The notes below the pieces were generated by a model that searched no databases, had not been told where the DNA came from, and saw only the letters and a list, made by a program, of their open reading frames with translations. Made by a program: the position numbers and the translations under genes. A stretch of 64,000 bases of DNA from Ophthalmolycus amberensis (taxonomy: Eukaryota > Chordata > Actinopteri > Perciformes > Zoarcidae), in the NCBI GenBank assembly GCA_024529925.1, contig JAFEUB010001122.1:182501-246500 (forward strand), read 5' to 3'. The first letter of the stretch is position 1. Every line of letters begins with the position of its first letter. Positions 1 to 12,616 of this stretch are shown piece by piece.

Positions 1-2470
1 TGAGTCCTGGGGTTCAACTTCTTTTTTCCCCCTCCCTCCTTCTCTTACGGTAATCCCTCCAGTAGCAGTGAGCTGTTAGGCTCCTCCATAAATCAGCGTT
101 TGTATGAAATACCAGCGGGAGCCAAAGGTCAAAGGAGAAAATTAGCAGCTGTCTTTTCCTCTCCTTTCATGTTAGCCGCGGGGCTAATCGCCAAGTGCGC
201 CATCAGCCTCATTTCCACTTTAAAACAAACTCCCCGACAAGCTGGGGAGGAGCTGTTTGCCCCCGCTTACATTTTATGGCACTGGATTTTATTATGAGGG
301 GGAGGAGGAGGAGGAGGAGGAGGAGGGGGTCTCTTACTCCTGGCTTTCTGTCAATCCTCTCCTTCTACACTCAATTTATTTTTTCTTCCGCCGATCCCAT
401 CATCTTCAGGTGTGGTAGGGCAAACAGTTGAGCGTGCTCCTCTCACACTGCTTTGTTGACACATTTCAGCAGCGCTGGAGGAGCGGTGATGATTGGCGGC
501 CTTTCCCTCTGATCGACTCCAAGCTGGTGCTACTCATTAAGAGGAGGCCTGGTGAACTCTGTTGACCTTTTCACTCTCACAGTCTGTGTTATTCTCCTGC
601 CCTGCTGTTAAGACTTTCCAATTTTGAAGTGGATGTGGCGTTATTGGTTGATAGTAGAAGGAAAGTTTTAGTAGCATTTCCAAATGTGTCTAGCATTGAC
701 GTCTATGATTTAAAACTGAAAATAATTTTCTGATTGCTAGCGTCCTCTTGTTCTGCCCTTACTCTGTTCTGTTGGTTTTATTTTCAAAAACCGTTTTGTC
801 CCTTTACACGAGGACAAATAACTGAAACAGCAGACCTTATGTTCATAAATGCATAGGTACAGTCGCCTTGAGCTTACTTCGCCATTTCCAAACATAGTGC
901 ATTAGTGTTTCTATTGGAGCACATGTCATCCACTTGGTCAAAGTTGAACAATGACGAGTTCTGACCTGTGAATGCGAGGAAGCCAACTAGAGATCCTTCA
1001 GAAAAGAAAATGCATGGCTGTTTGTCGTTCGGGCTTAAATTGAAGAGGGAAAACAGGAAACAAAAATTTGTAGGACATAAATGTAATGTTACCACACATT
1101 AAGCCTGAAGCTTGCTGTTTGCATGAAACATATGATTTACATGCTCAGCCCCAGCAGTTATTTTCTCAAGCAGTCGTTTTTTAACAATGCATATATTACA
1201 ATACAATAGGTTTTTATTGAAGTTGCGGTAGCTTATTGAAGTTATATTGTAGAGAATGAGGAAGCCATTGACCATGACTATCAGCTTCTCTTCTATTTAT
1301 ATTGAAGTACTTTTCAGTATATGAGTGGAGAAGACAACAGCAATCGTGTTCTGTTCCTTTGAGCATGATTGGTTGCCTCCAGGATGTTGTTCCTGCACTT
1401 CAAGTTGGACACTTGATTCTTTGAGTAGTGCGTCCCGCTAGCATGTTTTCTTTGCTTCTTTTTTCTCTGTGCTCTTCTCACTGATTTGTAATGGGTGGGG
1501 CTCGGTTGGAGAAATGTGATGTCACGTACTTTTGAGCACCAATTAGGATTCAGCAACATTTTAATCAGAACCTGATGAGAGTTTGTTGTTTGATCGCTGC
1601 CAAGAAGATCTGATCAAACCACAGCTCCAGTTTTGACGAGGACTTTAGCGTAAGTTTTGCACATGTCAGTGACAGTGAGTCACTATACATTCGTTACAAG
1701 CATAATGCCTTTTCAAAATAAACTTCTGTCTTCGCAGGAAGTTAAGTTTAGGAATAGAGGGTGGTTGACTTTAACTTCACTGAGTAACGACTCACATGAC
1801 TAGCGACTCATTAGACTCACTTTACTAAAGACTGACGTGACTAAATTTGAACTTTACTTTTGGTTTTGCACAGGACACCTTGACCGGTCTCCTGGACAAA
1901 AAGCGTTCCTTCGACTATCTCGCACTTTATACTGCGTAAATTACTCTGCCCGTAATGGCGCAGGTGGTTGCATCGTATATATACACACTGAATGAGCGAC
2001 AGTGTCAGACGCAGAGGATTACTTACCAAGCTGCGTTATTTAGCATGTTAGGAGTGAGAACGGTTGAGAACGGTTGCACAGGCTGAGCAATAACAGAACA
2101 CACAGGCTTCACAAATGTAGCGTTGTGCTGATAACAATAGATTGTACAGGTGTTTCTGTTATTGCTCCGCACTTGTATCTTTGTGTCTTTGTCTGCATTT
2201 CTCCTCCCTTTCTCTGCTTTTTCGTTCTTTCAAAACCTCAACTTTCACTTGTTTCTGGCATGACAAATAAATTGTGCTCCTAGATGAAAGTGTTGTTGAT
2301 GTAAATCGTCAAGAAATAATAAATGAATAAAAGAAGTAGATATATTTCTGTATTTCACTTCCATCTTTTTTGTCTTTCATTGTCTTCCTCTCTTCTTTGA
2401 CCCTCATGCCATCCCTCTCTTTCTGTCTCTCCTCCTTCTCTACACGCGCTCTCCATCATTTTTTTTGCCC
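1..2470. other. Intergenic or unassigned sequence
   Basis: Only a purine (GGA)n run at 296-329 stands out. Short open frames here have no splice context or recognised motif. Confidence 0.6.
296..329. repeat. (GGA)n microsatellite
   Basis: About ten GGA units visible directly. Confidence 0.95.
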
Positions 2471-2477
2471 CCGCAGC

Positions 2478-2790
2478 AACGACTCAAGAATGACCTGATT
2501 CGATTTTGGTCGTCAGAGGTCACTGTGACCTCACATCCGTCCTATTCTCGTCAGCGCCATATTTCGCGAACGTCTTGAGCGAATTTCTTCAAATTTGGCA
2601 CAAACGTCAACTTGCACTCAAGGATGAGCTGATCAGATTTTGGTGGTCAAAGGTGAAAGGACAAGGTTACTGTGACCTCACAAAACACGTTTTTGGCTGT
2701 AACTCGAGAATTCATATTATGACAGTTTTCACACAAATATCTTAAAATTATGAAATTATGACATTTTGGACAGACATACAATACAACTGC
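2478..2790. repeat. Teleost dispersed repeat with two diverged tandem units of about 127 bp
   Basis: Unit 1 starts ACTCAAGAATGACCTGATTC and unit 2 CACTCAAGGATGAGCTGATC; both continue TTTGGT.GTCA and contain ACTGTGACCTCACA. This text resembles a repeat I recall as very common in fish genomes; I cannot give its family name. An open frame at 2506-2745 is a by-product of the repeat. Confidence 0.7.
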
Positions 2791-4450
2791 AAGGCAGTAA
2801 TTTTTGTTTTCTCTGTGGGAATGTTTTCCCTGTGGGTTGTCAGAGCAGTCAGTGAGGTGCAGAGCAGCAGTGCTTTGTTGACGTTCCTCTTTGCCTATCT
2901 GCTGTGCTGTGTGTTTTGAAACTCACCCTCCCTCTGCACACCTGCTGAGTAGCTGCATGACACTGGGAAACATCCCACAATGGGGTCAAAACACTTTTAT
3001 CTTGGTTTTAGTTATGGATTTAGAAACTCTCTCAGGAATAAATGAACAATATGCAGCTGGCCAGAGCTGAGGTCCTGGAGGATTGCTCTCTTTTGCTATA
3101 TCCGGGACTTCCTTTATTCACAGTATGTGGGTTTGACTCTTCATGTTGTAACAATATCATAGCCTCGCAGAAGAAAGTCAAGAACACACACACACACACA
3201 TTTATATTTAAAATGTAATGAAAGCAAACAGAAGTAGGTTATATGTAACATACGTGGGCATACACTTGGGTGCTTGCACACACATAATACAGTAATATAT
3301 ATGCAGGTTGTTTTTAACTTCATGGTCACTATCTTTGCATATACAGTTTGTACAGACACACAAGGTTTGTCAAAAGTGTGGCAACTGATAGCTTCTTACT
3401 AAGACCTTCAAAGGTTTTTGTTTTTTCGCACTCAAATTGTTGCACAAAATGAAAATCACAATTTTCTTTTCTTTGTAATTGCAGTTTCTAATTTAGTATG
3501 AGATACTTTGTGGGACTGACAGTGTGAGGCACAGCCTTAAAAGTGCATGACTCACACCAGAACCATGAGAGTCTGCACAAGTGCTTGTTAACTTTCTTGT
3601 GAAATCCAATATTGTTGTTGTGTTCCTTCCCTTTGGTTTGCTGTTAGGTCTGTTGAGTTATAGTTACTGTGCAGACTATACACAGTAAACACTGCAAAAA
3701 AGCACCATCCCTTAGACATGCACATGCTACTTTCATGCGTATTATCCTACACCCATACACACAGCAAACGCATCAGGAAAAAATTAAAAAGGGTGCATGT
3801 GTAATTTGTATGAATAAGTATGTTTTATGTAAACGAACCATGTTTTAAACAATCAATAGGAGAGCCGTTCTTGAATCTAATCAATTAGAAGCTGGTGGAG
3901 CGGAGCGAGCCGCACACATAATGTAACACTTAGGATAAATAAACACAACCCACCATCACCACACATGATTGGCAGGTAATCATCTGCCAAAACATCCAGT
4001 TGACAGCTATAATTTTATGGATTTTCATGAAAAGCATATTTGTTCCCTCTTGTTTCATTGAGGCCATTTGCATCTGCATGCGTGATAATCAGACATGTTT
4101 CTACATTTCTGAGCTCTGATACACTAAATATCTTTTACAGATTTTTTCATTCCAAAGCACTTTGCTGAACACTCACAAACAAAAATACTTTTTCGTACAG
4201 CAATACAATGAGATATTGTTTCCAATTGGAAAGATAAGTGAATGTTGCCTGGCCCAAGGGCTAAACAGAAGCTCTTTGGGGATAAAAGAGTATTACTCAT
4301 GCCTATGTTTCCTGCTTTATCAGCCATGGCGTTGCTGTGAAAGCAAAAAAAAACAAGAACACTTCTAACTTTGGAAAAGTTCCAGTTTGAAGTTGTGGTT
4401 GTTTCAGCAAGTATTTCTAGGAATTTGACACACATGCACGATTTAAGTCC
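2791..4450. other. Non-coding, no gene seen
   Basis: Contains a short (CA)n at about 3184-3200 only. Confidence 0.55.
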
Positions 4451-4454
4451 ACCG

Positions 4455-4930
4455 TGTTCAATGCATAGACGGTGTAAAAATATGGACGTAGTCTGCGTGA
4501 CGCCACTCATACGTTTCTGGAGAGCAGTTGTTAAGCTCAAAGTGGGTGGCTCCGGTCGTTGCCATCTTGGCAGTGATGACACAGCCTAACTCTGGAAATG
4601 AGCAAAGATGTGGCTCTTTGGTGACCACCTGTCACTCAAAGCAGCCACGACCTTAATGATGCCTAACTTTAAGCCTTAGTATCATTTAAACTGGTATGTT
4701 GTATAAAAAATTCACCCCCTTACAGTTGTCATGGGAATGTTAGCTATAGAGAACAAAACATTTTTGTACCAGGCTGTAAACATGTTTATTTCTGCTGTAA
4801 AGTTGGGCATTTTATCATGGAGGGTCTTTGGGAATTGACCCACTTTTGGAGCCAGCCTCAAGTGGCCATTTGAGGAACTGCAGTTTCTGGCACTTCCACA
4901 TTGACTGCACTGAAGGTTGCTGCTTGGTTT
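4455..4930 (+). repeat. Teleost dispersed repeat (ATGGACGTAGTC... family)
   Basis: Begins near ATAGACGGTGTAAAAATATG, then GCGTGACGCCACTCATACG, GTTGCCATCTTGGCAGTGA, CTGTCACTCAAAGCAGCCAC, TTGTACCAGGCTGTAAACAT and GGAGCCAGCCTCAAGTGGCC. That succession of phrases is one I recognise from a very abundant percomorph repeat. The open frames on both strands between 4124 and 5029 are artefacts of it. The family name is not known to me. Confidence 0.75.
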
Positions 4931-7900
4931 GGTGCCAATGCAGGAAGCAGTGTGCCTTTTATCTAGAACGGTGGAAAGTAAGTTTGTGTAGGTTGGTTTC
5001 GTGAATGGAGTGTAGCAAGTCCTTTTCATGTGTCAGGCCAGAGTTTGTGTTCTGTCACAGAATGACTGATGTTATTTCTTAATTTAAAATGAACCACAAT
5101 CTTTTCCTCATCCTAATTTAAGTGTTGGGTTGCTTTACATTAACTATAATTTGTTTTCCATCATCATGATTTTTTTTTGCAAACCTTAAACATAGGTTGC
5201 TGTCATTGTCATGCATTCACATTCGATTTTGCTCCACATAATTCCAGGATTTATAGAATTATCCAATAATCACCAATATTATCTGCCAATAAGTACTACT
5301 TCCTTAAGTTTCTGTGACTGAGACTTGGGACCACTGTCTCTATTTAAAGAATATTACAGCAATGTATTTGAGACCCTTCCAGTCTCTCTAATTTGTAAAT
5401 TTTTACCATTTTAACAGTTGCATTTGTAATCCAGAGAGCAGCTATTTTGTAGCTTTGGAATTTACAGCTGCTTTGAAAAATTCACATATGAACTTTTTTA
5501 AAGCTGACAATCTGCTAATTGGCATTCAGATAAATTTGCTGGTGTAGCTACCTTTATAATTGCAGTCAACTCACTTCAAGGTTAGGGTCCCTATACATAT
5601 GGTGTTTGCATTATTTTGTCCACCCTTTGATATCTATGCTCCCATCAACCTCAAATCCTATGGTTGTGGGTTTTGTTGTTGTGCCTTGTGAAATGATTTG
5701 TGAAAAACAGTAGGAAGCAGCTGGAAGCAGGATGGGATAAAAAACTGGTTTTACAATGACAACAAATCCTGCGCATCGATTCACACAGGTGATGAAATAC
5801 ACGACTGGTTAGTGCCAACCACACATTGAATTGTTTGGTTTTCTTGCCACAGAATCTGACACTGTGTGAACACAACAATCACCCACACTTCTCTGTTCAA
5901 GCATGTCTGAAATGGCAGGATGTGGATATATTGATATAACAATAGCTGGCTGTAAAGATTGTAAATCAAACAGTGAACCGCTGTCATGTCTGTGTTTTGG
6001 TTTTATGGCGTCACTCTTGTCTCTTGCTGCTGTCTTGTCCAGAACTGAAACAGCTAAACAAGGGATCATTTGATCAATAGGGCCATTTAATTTGCCTTAT
6101 CAGCGCATGGATTTGCTGTCAGGCTGAGCCGTGGCCAGTTAACCGTTGTCAGTTTAAACCAGCGTTCCTCTGAAACAAGTTTTGTTCAACCTCTAATAGG
6201 CCTGACCGTTGCTTCATATCAAGCATTTTTTTACATCACTTGTCTGATATTCATTAGGGATGGCTAACGGAGCTCAAAGTGAACACACATTTCCTTCGCT
6301 TTCGCAATCAGAAGAAGAATCACTTGGTGTGTCAAGCATGATAAATTGACAAACATCATGAATAAACACAAAATTGTTTTAGTGGAATTACTGCGGGAAC
6401 AATTGACGCAGTAATACAGAGCATTCATTGCAGGACAACAACGTATACCAGATTATGTTTAGTGTGATTGTAATTACACTCTAAAAATCATTTGTGATGA
6501 AAAGTTTTCTATTCTATGCATTCATGCAATGAGGTAGTGTGCAGAAGGTTGTTTAACAATCTGTTTCAGCTGTACATATTATCTTGCCCAGAGGACATTC
6601 TGTCTGTCTGTACATGCTGGCTCGGCAAACATTTGCTCACATCAGATAGGGTTCCCGGTTACCAGAAAGGTTTGCCAAGCCCAAACGGATTAGGCCGAGC
6701 ATCACAGACATTGTTTCTATACATTATGAAACTTTTAAGCCACCGAAAAACAGGATTGTAAGAAAAAGAGGGAGAGTGGGAAGAGAGTAATTATTCATCC
6801 TCAGCACTCACCCGTACCCCCACACCTTCTTAAGCAAATCCCTCACTCAAATTTCAAAAGATGACCACTTATCCTTTTTTAGATCTTGTTGAACACCTTA
6901 CCTGATTGTTGTTGAGACTTTTGATATATTTAGACTTTTCCCAAAAGTTGGAATTAAAGTTTATTTTTTCAAATTGGGCAGTTTAAAAGGAATGGTCTTA
7001 ACACGCCATAACAAGCGGATGAATGGCTGTCTTCTCAAACTTTAAGGGTGTTATGCACCATGTCCAACTTCAAAGTCCGTCTTAACTCCACACTTTAATT
7101 GTATCTTCTTCAAGGCTGTGTGCCTGACCACCATCTGATTCTGCTGACAACTGCACTCCTCTCTTCTTCATGCTCATCCTTCTATCTATTCACTCCTCCG
7201 TCTCCGTGTTACTCCCCCCCTCCCCCTCCCTTCTTTCCTTTAGCTCCTCCTGAGTCTCTCTGCTACAAGTGTCAACTCAGGCACAAGCCCTAAATTACTT
7301 TTTTGAATGAGTGTTGACATCTACCACTCACCCTTTAACTCATGCAAACAGAATGATGATATTTGTCCCTCTTTTTGTCTCTCTCTACCCACTCTATTTA
7401 TTTCTCTATCGCTCTTTTTTTCTATTTCTCTCTGAGCCTACAAACAGACATTCACGCTTCTCTCCATATGGGCTTTAATTTGCCATTGTCCCCCAAGATA
7501 TTCCTCGCTCAGGCTTGAGATAAAGTGATAATCACTTCAAAGGGAAGCTAGGGGGGGAGACTGCCCCCTCCCTCCCAGCTGAAAGGACAAGTGGACAATA
7601 CGCTAATTGAGAGGGGGAACTGATCACAGGGTCTGTTCAAAGGGATGCCTGGCCACGCCCCCTCCTCCCTCCGACGCACTTAATTTTATTAGTGTTTATG
7701 GTGATGCTTCAGCCAAAATTATCACTCAAACCCACCACAGCCTTTGAACTACAAAATATTGGGTTATTTGCAATTAGCCACCCTCTCTTCTGTTTTTCTG
7801 TGCTATTTTAGTGCAAGTGTAGGATTTGAGAGGAGGAAGGGGCGACAAAGCGACCTGTACAGCATGTATTGTTCACATTGTGGGAACATATACCATGGTC

Positions 7901-9740
7901 TGTGATGGGATGCAAATCCAAACGTTTTTGGTTTTTTTACGAAAAAGCGACAAAAAAGGGGAGAGGCCTTCTGTTTGACTGATTCAACTACTGATGCAAA
8001 ATCCAAACATGTCTACAGTACAATAACTAACAGAAAGAAAGACGATTTTTCCAACAGACCCAATCCTACACACTACTATAATTAAACTCCTCTGTCGGTT
8101 TCCATGTATCCTGTTGTGACACCTGAGAGAAGTGAAGTGCTTACTTTCTCTGCGCTTTTAATGCAGGCTCTAATTAAAGGGGTTCTCTGTTTCCAATCTG
8201 TGGTGACACAGCAGATGCCTTTAATTTCTTCCCAACTACGAGCTCTCAATTAGCCTCCAGGTCACCCTGTTTTATTGGGGCTTCTAGCAAGTCAGTGGCG
8301 GCACTCTCGTCCTGTATTGTGCTTTTAAAGCATTTGGATCTTCCTGTGAAATGGTTAGGGCCCCAACAAAGGGGTCAGGGCAGGGTCAACATCAAAAAGG
8401 GGCTTCTTGTGGCTACTTTACAGCACCCTCTCTCTTTTGTCACTGCTAAACACAAGAGTGGGCATTCAAGGGTCAACAGGTGTGGTCCCATGGGTTTGGC
8501 ATCTCATGACACTTTCCAAATGGATAAAAAAAAAAGACATGCAATTTGTATTTTTGGTTGATTTGGTGAAATGCATTAAAAACAAAAACATCCCCAATAG
8601 TTGAATAGTCTGATCTTTGCTTGTCATTGGAAGCCGACTGAGCAAAGCATGAATGAAGATTCCTGCCTGTCAGCAAAAACTAAACTGTCTGTGGACTCCT
8701 TTTTTTTCTTTTGCAGTGATATGTGCGGCCTAATTTAATTTGAGTGAAGATAACGTCTTATCCCGAATGAGAAATAGCTTACTTTTAAGATTGTCCTACA
8801 CTTCAAAAATTACATTTTATAACCCCTCTATATCTCAATTCTCCTTTCAAAGCTGACTTTAAAGAAGTTAGTCCGCAGATAACAGTATGGCTACATATTT
8901 CATTGCTTTAATGTGATCCTCGCCGATCAGCGCAGTGCCCCTTGAACATCAGCGAGAGCGACGGCTACTGACCCATTTTGTGATTCGCAGACAGCGGGCA
9001 CTTCCCATTGCGAAGTGTTGGAAGCTTTTTGTGCATTTTGGGTGCTGGATTGTTTGGATTTGTGGCAGCGATGTTTGTTTTACACAGCCCTCCAGTATAA
9101 ACAGTGGCTATGAATTACCTCTTCATATTCTGTCACATACATGCGCGCACACAAACGGAGACAGAGAAAGACACCCCACTGTCTGCCATCAAACGGCTTC
9201 GTGATAACACCTTGCAATGAAAATCTCTTAAAAGATTTACATTTAAAATAAGCTGGACTGAATCACCAGACAAGCTCACAGCATGCAGGAAGTGGTTGGC
9301 AGGATGTCAATGTAATCAGCTAGACTTCTGTTATTTACCAAGAAAACAAGAAAGGCTTGCTATTGAGCATTTTTATAAGAAAGCTGGAGTGTGTTAAAAT
9401 TCCTCAGCAACATGTGTCAGAACTACAAGTTGGCTGCATGATGCCGTGAGAAAGTATTGAGCATCTAAATTGAAAATAATAAGGGTCCATGGTCAGTCCG
9501 TATTTGTACTCCATACTGTGTGTCCAGAGTTGGACAAATGGACAAAGATGCTGACACAACTATAAATCTACATGGGAACTGCTGCATGCCTATTCCTCTA
9601 TGTATAACTCAACATGAATGACTCACCACTTGAGGAACTCAGATAAGTTGGATTTCATTAGTTTCCTTGTCCTGTACCATCATGAGAGTTTTGTGAATTT
9701 GAATCGTCTGACTTATATAATTATATTCTCCTTTAAAGTT
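4931..9740. other. Intergenic upstream of axin2
   Basis: No gene. About 7450-7780 is denser in TTAATTT, AATTAG and TTCAAAGGG-type words and may be conserved regulatory DNA; the rest is AT-rich and featureless. Confidence 0.5.
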
Positions 9741-9749
9741 GATTTTCAA

Positions 9750-9777
9750 CATCAAAGGGACAATATAGCCTTTGAAG
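9750..9777. promoter_or_regulatory. Upstream pair of TCF/LEF-like sites
   Basis: CATCAAAGG at 9750-9758 is a perfect SCTTTGATS on the minus strand. CCTTTGAAG at 9769-9777 follows on the plus strand, 10 bp away. They lie about 0.7 kb upstream of the CpG-rich promoter block and could be an upstream Wnt-responsive module. Short motifs only. Confidence 0.4.
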
Positions 9778-10439
9778 TACCATGGGATTGGATCACTGTC
9801 TAACCCACTCTTTAAGATTCTGTCACAATGACATTAGGGAAGTCATGTGAATTAAAAGACTAGAGAACAGCTCTTGCCTTTGCTCTCTGTCCAATTTCAA
9901 TCAAAATGTCATGCTGTGCCATTTTCCCTGAATGTGGAACTGGCAAGTGTGTTAGGTTGACATCTTTGTGGCTAAAAGCCTGTGACTAATATGTACGGTT
10001 TTGACAGTTACACTCTATACAGGATTATCAAACCAGTGCTAAAACTTAAAGAAACTGCTTTGAATCATTGTGGACATTGTAAAATTATATTTAAACACAC
10101 ATTAGTTACTGCCACTCCCCTTACTCTGCTACTTACTCTGCTACTTTTGTAATTAAAATGGAATATTACTTGAATTACATGAGGATAATGCGCCCAAACT
10201 CCCTATGATTTGTAACCCAATAAAGAAATAAGAAAGAAGTATCTTGCTGTACAATAGGAGATAAATACCAGAATGAACTGTAAAATGTATATAGTTCACC
10301 CGATCATAATGGCTTCTCCTCAGCTATGTGAACACACTAAACTCCCTTCTGTCACTGGAGGCCAGAGGCAACAAAAGTATCGCTGTTGTTTGCTTTGTGT
10401 TTCTATTGAAACGTTGTGCAGTAACAGACGGACTGTAAG

Positions 10440-11053
10440 AATAATGCTATTGGCGCGGTAGATCACTTACTTCTGACGCTCCAAAGCCTCGGGGAGTTGG
10501 CTCGAGATTGCCTGTCTTTGATAAGGTCCTGGCATACATGTAAATCCTTTCCCTGTCTTGAAAAGTTTATGAAACGTTAATGAACGTCTAAACGCATGGG
10601 GTTGCAAACGAGGAACAGTTGAGCTGACAAATGCTATAATTTGTAGCCGTTTCCCTTCATTTATCTTTATTCTAGTTCGTTTTATTTGTGTGTTAAACTT
10701 ATTTCGTTGGTTTGCCGCGAAGACGAGGCGCTGTGTTTCTATGTATCTTCCGGGACCAGGCCAGCGGTTCGTTACTTTGAAGTCCACAGTTAAACCTTCA
10801 GCCCAGTTGGTTTAGAAACAGCCCCGAGGATTTATACCGCCTGCTGTATGACTTCTTGAAACACTACCTGGGGAGAAAAAGTCGAGGGCGAAACGTTTCC
10901 CTCCCTTTATTTGCAGCTGTATCCAAAAATCGTCCAGTGTGATAGGACAGTACAGGGCAGAGGACAACGCCGAAGCGGTTACAGGCACAGCCTGTTGTTG
11001 GACTACTTTACTTTCCCGTTTTCAAAAAGGGAGGCTACTCGGGTACATGGATG
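10440..11053 (+). promoter_or_regulatory. axin2: Putative axin2 promoter and non-coding first exon
   Basis: A CpG-containing block starts near 10440 after AT-rich sequence. A perfect donor (ATG then GTAAGT) begins at 11054 and is the best candidate for the end of a non-coding first exon; a second possible donor is GTAGGT at 11613. No clear TATA box is seen, which fits a CpG-type promoter. TCF/LEF cores lie at 10515 and 10775 within the block. The transcription start cannot be placed from sequence alone. Confidence 0.45.
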
Positions 11054-12482
11054 GTAAGTTGTCGGAAAGCTGTTCCACAGGCCCCCTCTCTTGGCCGCTT
11101 TGATGTGCTGCTGCTGAGCTTTGAAGTTGAGAAATGCGGGCTATGTTTCTTGTTTGTGGGCGAGAAATACGGTGAGATAGATAAGAAGCTTATGTGTGTG
11201 TATGAATGTGTAGCTCAGATAAAAACCGAATATTTGTCGGGTGGTGCGTCTGCTAGCTGGGAAAAAAAGTGGGATGTATTCTTCAATCGGAGCCCGGAGC
11301 CCCCCCCCTCCACCTCCTCTTTTACCTCCTCCAGATTTTGACACCCCCGATGATCTACATAGGGACTGAGCCAGCCTACTCTGAGGTCAGTTGTTGAATG
11401 GGACAGGGTACATCAAACTACAGAGTTTGTTTTGCAGCGAGATAGGACACATGTGGCACGACGAAGCCTTTAACGTTAAATAGTCCTTTGTCGCTTTTTT
11501 TGTGCTGGATTACTGCTGCGAGAGTTTGGGACTGTATTCGACTCTACTGTAAACGGAGTAATAGTTCAACTTTTCAACGGGGTTTTACTCTGGTCGGATA
11601 TGCTCTGCGATGGTAGGTTTGTTTTACGCACGCTTCATCCACTGGGTTTTTAGAATCGGTCATATTATGCTGTAGAGTTACATTGCCCTTTGAGACTGTA
11701 TGAAATATTGTTGAGGATTTGTGACCGCAAACCACATGTGGTATTAGCTGCGTGTCCGTTTAAGGTTACAAGTCTCTTTACATTTGGCGCTGAGGCTCCG
11801 ATTAAAAAAGATTCAGCTCCTATACGAGTTTTAACATATCGAGTCTTTCTGCCGCGTTGGTAGTTCAGACACGTTACCGGAGCTATGGCTTTAATAATGT
11901 CCTGTAATAGCCTATCTTGGGTAGCATTAAGGCGATTGATCGCTTACATTTTACGCATGAGCGACTGACTTTTCTCGCGGGGCTTTTTTTTTTATCCCTC
12001 GTGCATTACTATACGTTTAAGGTCACTGTGGTGCAGATCAGATGCATTTCCACTCTGTCTGTACATTTCTGGGATGGTGAGGACAAGTGTGGGCTCCGAG
12101 TGGAAACGATTATGTGTGTGCGTGTGTGTGATGCAGACAGGGGTAGGGTACGGTCGTCCGAAACAGATTGGGAATTAATTGGAGTTGAAGCCTGTGACAT
12201 GGACTCGTTAGGAAAACACGTGTAAGCCAGAGTTGTGAGAATGCGGTTTTTGGTGAAGAATGGGACTGTGTGAGATGATTACTCTTGTAAAATGTATTTT
12301 TGATGTGACAGATCAATGCACGTTGAGAATGTAGGTTGATCTCTCATTTAGATTATAAATAGATAAATGAAACGAAACGAGCCTTTCATATTTCCTTTCT
12401 CTGTGAACCCGGCGAGGGTTTTTTGAAAGGGACTGTTTACTTGATGTCTTTCTTTGAAGTTCAGCAGGATCTGGCTTTGATT
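10515..12482 (+). promoter_or_regulatory. Cluster of six TCF/LEF-type sites around the axin2 promoter and first intron
   Basis: Cores CTTTGAT or CTTTGAA, all on the + strand: TCTTTGATA 10515-10523, CTTTGAAG 10775-10782, GCTTTGATG 11097-11105 (perfect SCTTTGATS), GCTTTGAAG 11118-11126, CTTTGAAG 12452-12459 and GCTTTGATT 12474-12482. Under uniform base composition about one such 7-mer is expected per 4 kb on both strands, so six in 2 kb is an excess. Mammalian AXIN2 is known to be driven by TCF sites in its promoter and first intron. Binding here is inferred. Confidence 0.7.
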
Positions 12483-12504
12483 AGATCAATACTTTGTGTT
12501 TCAG

Positions 12505-12616
12505 AGTGAAGAGGAGCTGAGAAGCTCCCCCGCTGCTTTTAGAGAGTGAGGAGGATTAGGCTGGAGCTCAGTGGAGGCACGACGGCACTCTCACACAGGC
12601 AACCGGAGCTGGAGCC
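12505..12616 (+). other. axin2: axin2 5' UTR part of the first coding exon
   Basis: A TTTGTGTTTCAG acceptor ends at 12504, so the exon carrying the ATG probably starts at 12505, as in mammalian AXIN2 where exon 1 is non-coding. The 112-nt leader contains no upstream ATG. The acceptor was chosen by eye and not confirmed by a transcript. Confidence 0.6.

Noticed and set aside
10467..10787. 106-codon minus-strand frame over the axin2 promoter
   Set aside because: Lies in the CpG-rich promoter where stops are depleted; no homology recognised.
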